Below, piece by piece: positions 7,347-17,497 of a stretch of 64,000 bases of DNA. How positions within the stretch are numbered: the stretch's first letter is position 1; each line of letters opens with the position of its first letter. The stretch is from Corynebacterium lactis RW2-5 (GTDB lineage: Bacteria > Actinomycetota > Actinomycetes > Mycobacteriales > Mycobacteriaceae). The stretch spans positions 682,001 to 746,000 of the forward strand of contig NZ_CP006841.1 in NCBI RefSeq assembly GCF_001274895.1. Reading direction: 5' to 3'. The position numbers were made by a program, and so were the translations under genes. Under the pieces are notes generated by a model that did no database searches, was not told the origin of the DNA, and saw only the letters and a list, made by a program, of their open reading frames with translations.

Positions 7347-10300
7347 ATGTATGGCATGAAGCTAGAGGGGATGCCGAAAGTCCGTTTTGTCCAGGGAGGG
7401 CTGGCTTCGGCGCGGTCCTGGCGGGGCACTGAGGCTGAGTTGCTATTGCCATCGCTAAACCCGGGCCTGGTCGTTGGCGGTAGCGTATCGCGGCAGCCCG
7501 TTGTCGGGATTTTGGGTGGGCCGGGCACGGGAAAAAGCTCTTTGTTGGTGGATCTCGCCGTGGACTACATGCTGGCCGGAGTCCCCGCGGAACGGATACT
7601 AGTAATTGCGCAGTCCAAAGAGGCGGCGGCGCAACTGCGCAAAAACGTAGATGCGCGTTTGGCTGCCCATCATGCGGAGTCGGCGGGGGAGAACTCTTCG
7701 GAATGGTTGAAGGGCGCTGGGCCCGGTGGCATGGTACGCGCCCTGCATTCTCTGGCATTCGCCGTAGTGAGGGATGCGGCGGTAGGACGGGGTGAGCCGG
7801 AGCCATCGTTGACCACAGGCGCCCGCCAGGATGCGGTTGTTCGACAATTGCTGGCGGGCCATGCTGAGGATGGGGGCAGCTACTGGCCGCAGTCCTTACG
7901 CCCGGCTTTGTCCTATCTGGGGATGGCACGAGCTGTCCGTGACTTTCTGCTGCGAGCGGCGGAACGCGGTCTAGACGGTTCGGATCTCCAGAAACTAGGG
8001 GAAGAAGAGGGTATTGAGCAGTGGGTCGCCGCCGGAAAATTTATGGATGAGTATCAGCAGACCATGCGTCTCGCATGGGAACCGAGCTTGAACGCTGCGG
8101 AGCTTGTCACCAAGGCACTGGCGGAAATTGATTTAGACCCGTCGGTCCTTTCGCGATGGGGCAAGGAAATTGTTCTGATAGACGATGCGGAGCATCTCTC
8201 TCCGGAGTCTGCGCGCCTTGTCCACCGCTTTGTCGAGCAGGCGGCGGTAGCCGTGATTGCGGGGGATGAGGATCAGTCGGTATTTCACTTTCGTGGAGCG
8301 AGCAATGAGTATCTTCGCAATGCAGGCCGGGGCGAATCCGGCCAGGTAATTGAGCTACAGCATTCGTACAGGTGCCGCCCGGAAGTGGCGGCCGTGGCCA
8401 ATGCCGTGGCACAGAAGCTGCCGAAGCCTCCCTCCTACCGCGGCATTGAATCTGCGGGGATGGTCGAACGAGAAAAACCGGCAGAGCAGAAAGTGAGCAG
8501 AGCGCACGCCTCGGTGCGCATCTCCACGTTGCCGACGTCGCTGGCGGAGCGCGGAACTATTGCGGATTATTTGCGCCGGGCGCATGCAGAGCGAGGAATT
8601 GCGTGGCGGGACATGGCTGTTATTGTCCGTGCCGGAGCGGGGGAAACTTCGCTCTTCCGAGCCTTATCGCGGGCGGGAGTTCCTGTCCAAGTTGATCCCA
8701 CGGATGTAGTGCTAAGCCAGCAGCGCCTGGTTCGCTCTCTGCTAGTTGCGGCTAAGGCGACCGAAAACCGGCTGCAGGATCATGAATGGGATGAGTTTCT
8801 CGCGGGGCCCTTGGTCAACATGGATCCAATTATCAAAGCACGACTGCTTCGCGGAATTCGTCGCGCAGATTTGGGCGGAGCAGCAGCTCAGCAGCAGCTT
8901 ATTGGCTTGCTGCGGGCAGATCATCTGAGTTCGGCGCAACAGGCTCTTATAGTGCAGCTTGCGGAGAGGGAACAGAAAGCGCTGGCTGTACCGTTGGCAA
9001 TTCTCAAAGAGGGCAGGGAGGCACTTGCCGGCGGGGTGGAATCGACACTGTGGGCGCTGTGGAGCGCAACCGGGCTCGCGGAGCACCTCACTGCGGCGTC
9101 GCTGCGAGGTGGAGCCGCTGGGGCATCGGCCGATAGGGACCTGGACGCGGTAATGGCGCTATTCGATTTCGCAGGCGACAGTGTGGAGCTGAACCCTAAG
9201 CTTTCATTGAGCGGCTTCATCACCTCGGTGGAAGAGCAGGAGCTACCAATCGGGACGCGGGATCGCAGCGGAATCGAGCGGGATGCGGTCCGAATCTTAT
9301 CGGCTCACGCTGCGCTGGGGAGGCAATGGTCCGTAGTAGTCGTGGCAGGTGTCCAGGAAGGCGTGTGGCCGAATTTCGGGGTCACGGGCTCTGTTATGAA
9401 ACAGGACCAGTTCATTGGCCTGATGGACCACGGAATCGCCCCCAGCGAGTATGTTGTGGCGATGGCGGATCAGCTCGCGGAAGAACGTCGCCTGATGCAC
9501 GTCGCGGTATCCCGTGCATCCGACGAGCTGCTCATAACTGCGGTGAATTCTCCGGACGAGGTCGGTGTCCCCAGCCCATTCGTCAACGAGTTGGCAGAGG
9601 CCTTCCCCGAAGCGATCGTGAATGTCGAAACCGTCGTGAATACCGCGGTGGGCCAGAACGATGGCGATGCCGAAAGTGACGGTAAGAGCACGGACACGCT
9701 ATCGGGAAATTCCCATGAGCAGACTCTCCGCGTCCTATCGTTGGAATCCCTGTTGGCCGAGTTGCGAGCGGCGGCAGTGTCTCCTGAAGAAACCGAGACT
9801 CGCCGTCGGCAAGCGGCTCGGCAGCTGGCTCGGTTGGCGAAAGAGGAAGTCCCGGGGGCTCACCCGAATTCTTGGTGGGGCTTGCGACCTCCGTCTACAG
9901 ATGTTGCACTGATTGAGGGCAAGCCGATTGTGGTTAATCCTTCGAAAATTGAAAGTGCGCTCAAGTGCCCGCTGAAGGCGATGATGGACAAATCTTCACC
10001 GAGCGAGGCAATGCATCTGGGCTCGGTCTTCCACCTGGCGGCCGAAGCAATTTCCAAGGGCGTATCGGTGCCGGAGGCGACAGAGGAAATTCGCCGAGTG
10101 TTTGCAGATTTGTCTGGGGACCCTGAATGGAGACGAAACCAGGAGATAGAGCGCTGGGTGGAAGCCTTGCACGCATGGGATCACTGGATCTCGGCGAAGA
10201 ACGATATGGGGTCTGAGGTAAAGGTCAAGGTGGCGTTGAATCAAGACGTCACGATTGTTGGCCGGATCGATAGGCTGATTGCAGATTCTGATGGTGCTCT

Positions 10301-10676
10301 GCAAATCGTCGACATTAAGACGGCGAAGAACCCTGCTTCGAAGGAAGAGGTGCAGGATCACGCACAGCTGGCAACGTATCAACTCGCGCTGTCCTGCGGA
10401 CAGCTGATCCACAGCGCAAAAGGCACCGAGATTGTCAGCGGCGATGGCGTGGACACCTCCGGGGCGTACTTGGTCTATCCGCGAAAGCCCGCTAAAGGGT
10501 CCATTGCCACCCGGGAACAGGCAAAACTGACCGAAGAGCAAGCTAATCAATGGAAGCAAAGGGTGAAAAAGGCGGCAGAATCCGTGGTGGGGCCCAAGGC
10601 TTTCGCAATCGCGGGTGACCATTGCAAGTTCTGCTCACTGCGAAAAGCATGCCCAGCTGCAGAGGGACAGCGATAG
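7347..10676 (+). CDS. adnA: AdnA-type helicase-nuclease subunit
   Basis: This is the first subunit of the AdnAB break-resection machine of Mycobacteriales, a UvrD-like motor fused to a RecB-family nuclease. Visible parts are Walker A GGPGTGKS (about 57-64), a variant motif II IDDAEHL (about 276), motif III GDEDQSVFHFRG, motif VI MHVAVSRA (about 718), and a C-terminal nuclease with GRID and DIKTAK. Four Cys (CPLKA, CKFC and the final CPAAE) are placed to hold a 4Fe-4S cluster as in AddB. The open frame extends to a GTG at 7230, but a poly-G tract there and the conserved MPKVRFVQGG region favour ATG 7347, 7356 or 7371. adnB starts two bases after the stop. Confidence 0.92.
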   Translation: MYGMKLEGMPKVRFVQGGLASARSWRGTEAELLLPSLNPGLVVGGSVSRQPVVGILGGPGTGKSSLLVDLAVDYMLAGVPAERILVIAQSKEAAAQLRKNVDARLAAHHAESAGENSSEWLKGAGPGGMVRALHSLAFAVVRDAAVGRGEPEPSLTTGARQDAVVRQLLAGHAEDGGSYWPQSLRPALSYLGMARAVRDFLLRAAERGLDGSDLQKLGEEEGIEQWVAAGKFMDEYQQTMRLAWEPSLNAAELVTKALAEIDLDPSVLSRWGKEIVLIDDAEHLSPESARLVHRFVEQAAVAVIAGDEDQSVFHFRGASNEYLRNAGRGESGQVIELQHSYRCRPEVAAVANAVAQKLPKPPSYRGIESAGMVEREKPAEQKVSRAHASVRISTLPTSLAERGTIADYLRRAHAERGIAWRDMAVIVRAGAGETSLFRALSRAGVPVQVDPTDVVLSQQRLVRSLLVAAKATENRLQDHEWDEFLAGPLVNMDPIIKARLLRGIRRADLGGAAAQQQLIGLLRADHLSSAQQALIVQLAEREQKALAVPLAILKEGREALAGGVESTLWALWSATGLAEHLTAASLRGGAAGASADRDLDAVMALFDFAGDSVELNPKLSLSGFITSVEEQELPIGTRDRSGIERDAVRILSAHAALGRQWSVVVVAGVQEGVWPNFGVTGSVMKQDQFIGLMDHGIAPSEYVVAMADQLAEERRLMHVAVSRASDELLITAVNSPDEVGVPSPFVNELAEAFPEAIVNVETVVNTAVGQNDGDAESDGKSTDTLSGNSHEQTLRVLSLESLLAELRAAAVSPEETETRRRQAARQLARLAKEEVPGAHPNSWWGLRPPSTDVALIEGKPIVVNPSKIESALKCPLKAMMDKSSPSEAMHLGSVFHLAAEAISKGVSVPEATEEIRRVFADLSGDPEWRRNQEIERWVEALHAWDHWISAKNDMGSEVKVKVALNQDVTIVGRIDRLIADSDGALQIVDIKTAKNPASKEEVQDHAQLATYQLALSCGQLIHSAKGTEIVSGDGVDTSGAYLVYPRKPAKGSIATREQAKLTEEQANQWKQRVKKAAESVVGPKAFAIAGDHCKFCSLRKACPAAEGQR
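9804..9814 (+). repeat. Dispersed word CGTCGGCAAGC, copy 3
   Basis: Exact copy in adnA, followed by G. It is read in the third frame (Arg-Arg-Gln-Ala), so the amino acid sequence cannot be what is conserved. Confidence 0.9.
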
Positions 10677-10678
10677 AC

Positions 10679-13600
10679 ATGGAGTCGAAGATGAAGGATA
10701 TTGATCCGATTACCCTGTCGCGGATGATGGGGCAGGCATTTCCCCCGACAGAGCAGCAAGCGGCAGTCATCGGTGCGCCACTTGAGCCGATGCTCGTGGT
10801 CGCGGGCGCCGGCGCCGGAAAGACCGCAACAATGGCGGCGCGAGTCGTATGGCTGGTCGCAAACGGCTACGTTCGTCCGGAGGAAGTACTCGGCCTAACC
10901 TTTACCCGCAAGGCAGCCAACGAATTGGGCGTGCGCATCCGGCAACAGCTTCACCAGTTGGCTGGGGCCAGGGACTTTCGCGCGGAAGCCAGCCCGGAAG
11001 TTCTGCGAAGGCTGGAAGTAATCGCTCCGTCGACTTCAACTTACGATGCCTACGCCTCGGAGATCGTAAAGAACTACGGCCTATTGCTCCCCACAGAGCC
11101 AGGCGTAAGCATTCTTGATGGGGCAACGCAGTGGCAGCTGGCATGGGATATTGCCCTCGCTGCGAAAGCGATTAAATCGGATATAGCGCCGACAACGCTC
11201 GCAGAGCGAATCATTTACCTCGGTGCGAATATGGACTCGAACTTGTCCTCGGTGTTGGAAACGAAAGAAGAAACCGAGGCGTTCATCCACAACATTCAGC
11301 AGTCCCCAAAAGGCCCGCGGCAGCGGGCGGAGATGCAGACTGATTTACAAAACGTAATCGACGCTCAGAGGCAGCGTCTCGAGTTGCTACCGCTTCTGGA
11401 GCAGATGCGAGCGAAATGCGATTCCGAGAACCTGGCGACTTTCGCCACACAAATGGCGCGAGCAGCACAACTGGCCAGTCGATTTGAGGAGGTCGCCCGC
11501 GCCGAACGCTCGCGGTTCAAAGTTGTGTTGCTCGACGAATACCAAGACACCTCGCACACGCAGCGTCTCTTCCTCCGAGCTCTGTACTCCGGGGCATGCG
11601 TGACCGCAGTGGGTGATCCGATGCAGGCGATTTACGGCTGGCGCGGTGCTACTGCAGAGAACCTCAACCAGTTCGTGAGCGATTTCCCTCGGTCGGACGG
11701 CAGTCCAGCGGAGAAGAAGCAACTGACCATTTCGTGGCGAAACCCAGCTACAGTTCTGGACCTCGCCAATTCCCTCTCCGACAGTGCCTTCGCGGGGCAG
11801 AAGCGTACGGTAGAGCGCCTTACCGCTGGGCCCAAAGCAGGAGACGGAGAGGTTACTCTGTCCGTGTTGGGTACGGGAGAGGAAGAAGTCGGCTATATCG
11901 CAGACTTGTTGGCTGAGGAGATGCGACAGAGGACTGCGGTCGGCCAGAGCCTCAGTGCCGCGGTGCTCGTGCGTACCAACGAGGAATCGCCCGCGTATCT
12001 AGATGCTCTCTCAGAACGAGGTGTACCTGCAGTAATTGTGGGTCTTGCGGGACTTCTCAGCCTCCCAGAGGTGATGGATATTACCTCGACGATGAAGGTA
12101 CTCATTAACCCGAGCAGCGACGAAGATACGCTCCGACTGCTACTCAGCCCCAGGTTCAACATTGGGGCAGCAGACGTGGAACAGCTCCGTGTTCGAGTCC
12201 AGCAGCTGGCGAACGTGGGGCAGAGCGAGCGGCATGATTCGTCCGCGGATACGATGCTGCCGAAATCTCCGCTTGAAGAGTTCGCTGCACGGCTAGATGC
12301 CCTCGTTGAAGAATCCGAGGAAGCCGGCGAAACTCTCGGCTTGGCCCATGCGATTGCTGACCCCGATATCCGGTTCAGTGACGGCACGCCGCTCGCTCGC
12401 GGTCAGGAATCGGAAAATGGTCCTATGGTCAGTGGGCGCCTGCTGAATTACTCCGAAGAAGGCATGCGCCGAATTGCCGAATTGGGAGCAATCCTTCGTA
12501 GACTGCGTAGATTCTCCTTGGTCAAAACGTTGCCCGAGCTGGTCGAAGATATCGCTGAGGAGCTGGGGATTCGTGTAGAGGCCGCAGCTGGTCAATTTGG
12601 CGAAGCGACTGCGATTACACGTCCCACAGTGGCGCACATTGACCGTTTCGTGGATATCGCCGCACAGTACTCCCAGACCAATTCAGACGATGTTTCGGCG
12701 TTTCTCGGATATCTCGATTTCGCTATCGACCACGATGGCGGACTCGACCGCGCTCCGGTTGAGGTTCCACCGAATTGTGTCCACATTCTGACGATGCACA
12801 AGTCGAAGGGCCTGGAATGGGATACCGTCGTCGTACCGCGGGTAACTGCAGCTCAGTTTGATAAGCCGAAAGTTTCATCCTGGTTGAGTCGGCCGGATAT
12901 TGTGCCGCCGGGCGCGGTCGCAGAAGTGGCTCCGCTAGCGAAGGAGAATGCTTCAGAAGAGAAATCTTCGCCTGGCGAAGTGGACGCTGCACTGACGCAA
13001 ATGGAGGCGTCGGAAAGCACGGTAAACGGGGTACCGGAACTGGACATCTCAGGGGCCGAAAACCAGTCCAAGCTAAAAGAAGCACTCAACGAGTACAAAG
13101 ACCAGCTCCGCCAGTTGCTAGTTGAGGAGGCGCAACGGCTATTCTACGTCGCAGTGACCCGGGCCGAGCGCAAACTGGTTGTCACGGCGAGTATTCGCCC
13201 CAAAGCGAAGAACAAAACATCGACGGAACCGTCGCATGATTTCACAAAGATTGCCAAGAAATTCCCCAATCACATTGACGTGTGGGTGACCAAGGAATCA
13301 ATCCTGGAAGGAGGCGGAGAAGACTCCGAGACTTCCGCGGATGCAGATAATCCGGCAATCGACGGGGCTTTGTGGCCGGCGGATACGCTCGGTAACCGTC
13401 GTGAGCAGGTGGAGGCCGCAGCCCGAAATGTGCGACGTTTTCTCGAGGATGGTTCTGACGAAGCTCCCATCAAGGACGATTTGTCTCAGGTCTGGGAGTC
13501 CGAGACAACACTTCTTATCGAGGAACTGCGCAGGAAGAAGGCTGACGATATCGTGTTGCCGATGCCGCAGAGCCTGTCGACCAGCGAGTACCAGGCTTTG

Positions 13601-14191
13601 GTGAGCGATCCGGAGGGCTTCGCCCGCCGTAAAGTGAGGCCGGTTCCGTTTAAGCCCAATCGATTTGCTCGTCGAGGCACAGCGTTTCACGCGTGGTTGG
13701 AAAACCGCTTCCAAGCGCACAGCCTGCTGGATGACGAAGACCTCTACTCTGACCGGCTCGATGTTTTCCTGGAGCAGGAAGAATCGGTGTCAGAGCGGGA
13801 GCTGCGTAATCTGCAGGCAAACTTTGAGGCGTCCGAGTGGGCCGACCGTACCCCCGAATACGTCGAGGTGCCCTTCGAAATCTCCATTGGTGCTCGCAGA
13901 ATCATTGGGCGCATAGATGCGGTTTTCAACCTTGGTGGGCGTTGGACCGTCATCGATTGGAAGACTGGACGGCCGCCGCAGGGGAAAGCTCTCGAGATCG
14001 CGGCTCTACAGCTGGCAATATATCGGTTGGCCTGGTCCGACCGGCTGCAAGAAATGGGGCTCGATATCTCACCGACTCAAATCAGCGCAGGGTTTTTCTA
14101 CGTCGGAGCAGGGAAGACCCTGATGCCGGATGAAGCGCTGTTGCCAAGCAGGATAGAGTTAGACAGGAAAATGAAGGAGCTCCTGAGTTAG
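10679..14191 (+). CDS. adnB: AdnB-type helicase-nuclease subunit
   Basis: The 1170-residue partner of AdnA carries the main ATP-driven motor. It has Walker A AGAGAGKT (42-49), motif II LLDEYQDTSHTQR (about 283), motif III GDPMQAIYGWRG, motif V TMHKSKGLEWD (about 704) and motif VI LFYVAVTRAERK (about 820). The RecB-type nuclease follows with GRID and VIDWKTGRPP (about 1077-1098), then a QxxxY-like LQLAIYRLAW. An acidic, Ser/Glu-rich insert lies near 755-790. I chose ATG 10679 because AGAGGGA lies 12 bases upstream and it starts just after the adnA stop. ATG 10691 is an alternative. In mycobacteria AdnAB resects double-strand breaks without a known Chi sequence. Confidence 0.94.
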   Translation: MESKMKDIDPITLSRMMGQAFPPTEQQAAVIGAPLEPMLVVAGAGAGKTATMAARVVWLVANGYVRPEEVLGLTFTRKAANELGVRIRQQLHQLAGARDFRAEASPEVLRRLEVIAPSTSTYDAYASEIVKNYGLLLPTEPGVSILDGATQWQLAWDIALAAKAIKSDIAPTTLAERIIYLGANMDSNLSSVLETKEETEAFIHNIQQSPKGPRQRAEMQTDLQNVIDAQRQRLELLPLLEQMRAKCDSENLATFATQMARAAQLASRFEEVARAERSRFKVVLLDEYQDTSHTQRLFLRALYSGACVTAVGDPMQAIYGWRGATAENLNQFVSDFPRSDGSPAEKKQLTISWRNPATVLDLANSLSDSAFAGQKRTVERLTAGPKAGDGEVTLSVLGTGEEEVGYIADLLAEEMRQRTAVGQSLSAAVLVRTNEESPAYLDALSERGVPAVIVGLAGLLSLPEVMDITSTMKVLINPSSDEDTLRLLLSPRFNIGAADVEQLRVRVQQLANVGQSERHDSSADTMLPKSPLEEFAARLDALVEESEEAGETLGLAHAIADPDIRFSDGTPLARGQESENGPMVSGRLLNYSEEGMRRIAELGAILRRLRRFSLVKTLPELVEDIAEELGIRVEAAAGQFGEATAITRPTVAHIDRFVDIAAQYSQTNSDDVSAFLGYLDFAIDHDGGLDRAPVEVPPNCVHILTMHKSKGLEWDTVVVPRVTAAQFDKPKVSSWLSRPDIVPPGAVAEVAPLAKENASEEKSSPGEVDAALTQMEASESTVNGVPELDISGAENQSKLKEALNEYKDQLRQLLVEEAQRLFYVAVTRAERKLVVTASIRPKAKNKTSTEPSHDFTKIAKKFPNHIDVWVTKESILEGGGEDSETSADADNPAIDGALWPADTLGNRREQVEAAARNVRRFLEDGSDEAPIKDDLSQVWESETTLLIEELRRKKADDIVLPMPQSLSTSEYQALVSDPEGFARRKVRPVPFKPNRFARRGTAFHAWLENRFQAHSLLDDEDLYSDRLDVFLEQEESVSERELRNLQANFEASEWADRTPEYVEVPFEISIGARRIIGRIDAVFNLGGRWTVIDWKTGRPPQGKALEIAALQLAIYRLAWSDRLQEMGLDISPTQISAGFFYVGAGKTLMPDEALLPSRIELDRKMKELLS
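13008..13018 (+). repeat. Variant word CGTCGGAAAGC in adnB
   Basis: One-base variant (C to A at position 7) of the dispersed 11-mer, in the acidic insert of AdnB. The same variant occurs in two intergenic regions at 32025 and 35436. Confidence 0.6.
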
Positions 14192-14230
14192 GAGCCTCCG
14201 TTTCACTAGGAAAGGTGGGAGTGGGGCGCT

Positions 14231-15298
14231 TTGCGTGAGCCAGTTCGCAACTCCTCGGGGCATGAGGCCGAGCTCGATGATCTGCCCGATCACGCGTTGC
14301 TCGGTGTCATTGGACTACCTGAATCGGCGCCCAAGAACCCGTGGCGCCTAATTGTCAGGCGGCTTAATTACGCCGCAGTGTTGCTCCTGATTGCATCCCT
14401 GGTTGTTTATTACGACAAGGGCGGATACACAGAGGATCTCACCTTTGTCGATTCCCTATATTATTCGGCGGTCAGCCTTTCTACGACGGGCTACGGCGAT
14501 ATCACCCCTGTGACTCAGCGGGCTCGCATCTTTAACATCCTGATTATCACCCCGTTGCGAGTTGCGTTCCTGGCACTCTTGGTCGGTACGACCTTGACGG
14601 TCTTGACACAGGAATCTCGAAAGACACTGCAGATTCAGCGCTGGAGGAGACAGTTGCGCAATCACACCGTTGTTATCGGCTACGGCACTAAGGGCCGTTC
14701 CGCCATCGCCGCTCTGCTTGCCGACGGCGTTGATCCCGCCGAAATTGTGGTTATTGACACGAATAAGCAGGCGCTCGAGCACGCTACCAACCAAGGGCTT
14801 GTGACGGTTCACGGTTCGGCGACGAAATCAGATGTGCTTAAACTCGCCGGAATTCCAAGGGCTCGTTCGGTAGTCATCGCCCCGAATAAGGACGACACCG
14901 CGGTGCTCGTTACTCTCTCCGTACGTGAACTTGCTCCTGGAGCATCCATCGTTGCATCTGTGCGAGAGTCTGAAAACCGCCACTTGCTCACTCAATCTGG
15001 AGCAGACCAAGTAGTGATTTCCTCGGAAACCGCCGGCCGAATGCTGGGCCTGGCCACAGTGACCCCGTCCGTTGTGGAGATGATGGAAGATCTACTCAGC
15101 CCGGACGAAGGATTCTCTGTTGCGGAGCGCCTGGTTACTGAGGAAGAGATTGGCGCCAGCCCGAGGCACCTCGCTGATATCGCCCTGGGAGTCGTGCGTT
15201 CTGGTGAGCTCTACCGGATTGATTCACCCGAGTGCGAGTCGGTGGAACCCGGTGACCGGCTGCTGTACGTGCGTCGCGTCTACAGCAGTGACGAGTAA
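14231..15298 (+). CDS. Two-TM potassium channel with RCK (TrkA-N) domain
   Basis: The 355-residue protein has a first transmembrane helix (about 44-62), a pore loop with selectivity filter TTGYGD (about 85-90), and a second helix (about 100-125). A cytoplasmic RCK/TrkA-N Rossmann domain begins VVIGYGTKGRS (about 146), followed by a C-terminal TrkA-C-like region. This is the MthK/Kch architecture of a ligand-gated K+ channel. Start appears to be a TTG with GGGAGTGGGG just upstream. No in-frame ATG exists before the first helix. A similar channel gene sits between adnB and uvrD2 in M. tuberculosis (Rv3200c). There the NudC gene intervenes before uvrD2; here it does not. Confidence 0.9.
   Translation: MREPVRNSSGHEAELDDLPDHALLGVIGLPESAPKNPWRLIVRRLNYAAVLLLIASLVVYYDKGGYTEDLTFVDSLYYSAVSLSTTGYGDITPVTQRARIFNILIITPLRVAFLALLVGTTLTVLTQESRKTLQIQRWRRQLRNHTVVIGYGTKGRSAIAALLADGVDPAEIVVIDTNKQALEHATNQGLVTVHGSATKSDVLKLAGIPRARSVVIAPNKDDTAVLVTLSVRELAPGASIVASVRESENRHLLTQSGADQVVISSETAGRMLGLATVTPSVVEMMEDLLSPDEGFSVAERLVTEEEIGASPRHLADIALGVVRSGELYRIDSPECESVEPGDRLLYVRRVYSSDE
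14716..14726 (-). repeat. Dispersed word CGTCGGCAAGC, copy 4
   Basis: Exact copy on the minus strand, inside the RCK domain of the channel gene. It encodes Leu-Ala-Asp on the plus strand. Confidence 0.9.
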
Positions 15299-15367
15299 GT
15301 CTCGGCGGGTAACGGCATGCGACTCGAATAATCCACGATTTTTAGAGATACGAGGGGGACTTACTCG

Positions 15368-17497
15368 GTGACGGAGCGCGATAACATGCCGGAATACCTT
15401 TCTGGCCTGGACCCTGATCAGAGGGAAGCAGCGACGGCACCGATGGGGCCAGTATGTATCCTCGCAGGTGCCGGTACGGGTAAAACCCGAACGATTACGC
15501 ATCGAATCAAATACCTCATCGACCAGGGCTTTGTGCAGCCGCAGAAAATTCTGGCGGTGACCTTCACGTCGCGAGCGGCAGGGGAGATGCGTGATCGACT
15601 CGCCGCTATGGGAACCCCGGGCGTACAGGCTAGAACTTTCCACTCAGCGGCACTGCGCCAATTGCGTTACTTCTGGCCACAAGTGGCAGGCGACATGCCT
15701 TGGAAGCTGCTGGACGACCAGAAGTTTCGAGTCGTCGCGCAGGCCGTACGTCGCATCGGACTCGACGGCTCCAAGGAAACCATTCGCGATGTCATGGGCG
15801 AGATCGAGTGGGCAAAGGCCACACTGGCGGGAGCAGAACAGTACGCGGACGCGTTGAAGAAGCACGGGCGTACAGCTCCAATCGCGGCCAGCAAAGTAAT
15901 CGACTGCTACCGGGCATATGAGGACATCAAAACGACCCCCGATGGGCTGCTGCTAGATTTCGATGACCTACTAATTCACACCGCGGGTGCGATGGAAAAT
16001 TCACGTGCCGTGGCGGAGGAATTCCGAAACCAGTACCGATGCTTCGTCGTCGATGAGTACCAGGACGTCACGCCCCTGCAGCAGCGAGTTCTCAACGCGT
16101 GGCTGGGCGAGCGCGACAACCTCACGGTAGTCGGCGATGCCAACCAGACGATTTACTCCTTCACCGGAGCGACTCCGCACTATCTGATGAACTTCTCCCG
16201 GGACTATCCCGAGGCCACGGTCGTGCGCCTTCAGCGCGACTATCGTTCAACGCCGCAGGTTGTTGAGCTCGCGAATGAAGTTATCGGTCAAGCGAAGGGG
16301 CGTATCGCCGGGTCGCGTTTGAAACTGGTTGGGCAGCGCCCGGAAGGGCCTGAGCCCACTTTCAACCAGTACGACGATGAACCGATGGAGGCGCGCGCCA
16401 CCGCTCGGACTATCAAGCGTCTGATTGATTCGGGTGTGCAGGCATCCGAAATCGCAGTTCTTTACCGAATCAACGCCCAATCTGCTGTCTTCGAGCAGGC
16501 GTTGTCGGAGATGGGCGTGCCTTATCAAGTACGCGGCGGCGATGGGTTCTACCAGCGCCCCGAGATTCGCGATGCCATCTCTGCGCTCGTGCGGGTCTCT
16601 CGTTCCCCAGCAGTTGTCCGTTTGCAGGGAAAGGATTTGCTTGCTCAGGTTAAGCAGGTATTTGCGGGTCTTGGTCTGACCCCGGAGGAGCCGGAGGGGG
16701 CCGGGGCTCGGGAGCGCTGGCAGTCGCTCAGCGCGCTGTTCGATCTTTGTCGAGACCTCGTCCACACGAACCCGGAGCTGAATATCCAGGCTCTCTTGGG
16801 GCAGCTGCACACGCGTCAACAGGCAAAACATCCGCCGACGGTGCAGGGGGTGACTCTCGCCAGCCTCCACGCGGCAAAGGGGCTCGAGTGGGACGCCGTG
16901 TTCCTAGTCGGGCTTACCGACGGCGCGTTGCCCATCCAACACGCACTGAAGAAGGCCGAGCATTCCCCGCTTCAAGCGACCGAGGCCATCGAAGAGGAAC
17001 GTCGCCTGTTCTACGTGGGCATCACCCGAGCTCGCGAGCATTTGGAGCTGTCCTGGTCGCTCGCGCGAGCAGAGGGCGGCCGAAAGACTCGTCAACGTAG
17101 CCGCTTCCTCGACGGCCTCGAGATTGGTGTGTCTGATCATAGTTCCGCGCAGGCGAATCCGCAGTCTCGGCGAGCGAAACGAAAGACTCGCCAGTGCAAG
17201 GGGTGCACGAAGCCGCTGTATACGGATGCCGAGCGCATTTCTGGGCGCTGCGAGGAATGCCCGGTGACTGCGGATCCTCAACTGGTGGAGGCAATTCGGG
17301 CGTGGCGCCTGGAGGTTTCCAAGGAGATGTCCGTGCCGGCGTTTGTCGTGTTCTCCGATGCGACCCTTCTAGCAATCGCGGAGCAGCAGCCGACGACTCC
17401 GGAGGAGCTCCTGGAGATCCCAGGTATCGGAGAGGCGAAGCTGACACACTACGGTGATGGGATTTTGGCGCTGGTCAACTCATTCGTCGACTCGTAG
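15368..17497 (+). CDS. uvrD2: UvrD2-type DNA helicase with HRDC domain
   Basis: The 709-residue SF1A helicase has Walker A AGAGTGKT (33-40), motif Ia TFTSRAAGEM, motif II VVDEYQDV (about 225), motif III GDANQTIYSFTGA, motif V TLASLHAAKGLEWD and motif VI LFYVGITRAREH (about 547). A linker with a tetracysteine pair, CKGC (about 610) and CEEC (about 628), leads to a C-terminal HRDC domain. This is the UvrD2 layout known from mycobacteria, where the tetracysteine links motor and HRDC. The start is a GTG preceded by GAGGGGGA at good spacing. ATG 15386 is an alternative. The 3' end overlaps the convergent TOMM-like gene by 23 bases. Confidence 0.94.
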   Translation: MTERDNMPEYLSGLDPDQREAATAPMGPVCILAGAGTGKTRTITHRIKYLIDQGFVQPQKILAVTFTSRAAGEMRDRLAAMGTPGVQARTFHSAALRQLRYFWPQVAGDMPWKLLDDQKFRVVAQAVRRIGLDGSKETIRDVMGEIEWAKATLAGAEQYADALKKHGRTAPIAASKVIDCYRAYEDIKTTPDGLLLDFDDLLIHTAGAMENSRAVAEEFRNQYRCFVVDEYQDVTPLQQRVLNAWLGERDNLTVVGDANQTIYSFTGATPHYLMNFSRDYPEATVVRLQRDYRSTPQVVELANEVIGQAKGRIAGSRLKLVGQRPEGPEPTFNQYDDEPMEARATARTIKRLIDSGVQASEIAVLYRINAQSAVFEQALSEMGVPYQVRGGDGFYQRPEIRDAISALVRVSRSPAVVRLQGKDLLAQVKQVFAGLGLTPEEPEGAGARERWQSLSALFDLCRDLVHTNPELNIQALLGQLHTRQQAKHPPTVQGVTLASLHAAKGLEWDAVFLVGLTDGALPIQHALKKAEHSPLQATEAIEEERRLFYVGITRAREHLELSWSLARAEGGRKTRQRSRFLDGLEIGVSDHSSAQANPQSRRAKRKTRQCKGCTKPLYTDAERISGRCEECPVTADPQLVEAIRAWRLEVSKEMSVPAFVVFSDATLLAIAEQQPTTPEELLEIPGIGEAKLTHYGDGILALVNSFVDS

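Noticed and set aside
17475..17497. Overlap of uvrD2 with the convergent gene as a sign of a frameshift
   Set aside because: Both reading frames keep family-typical C-termini; convergent overlaps of this size are normal.
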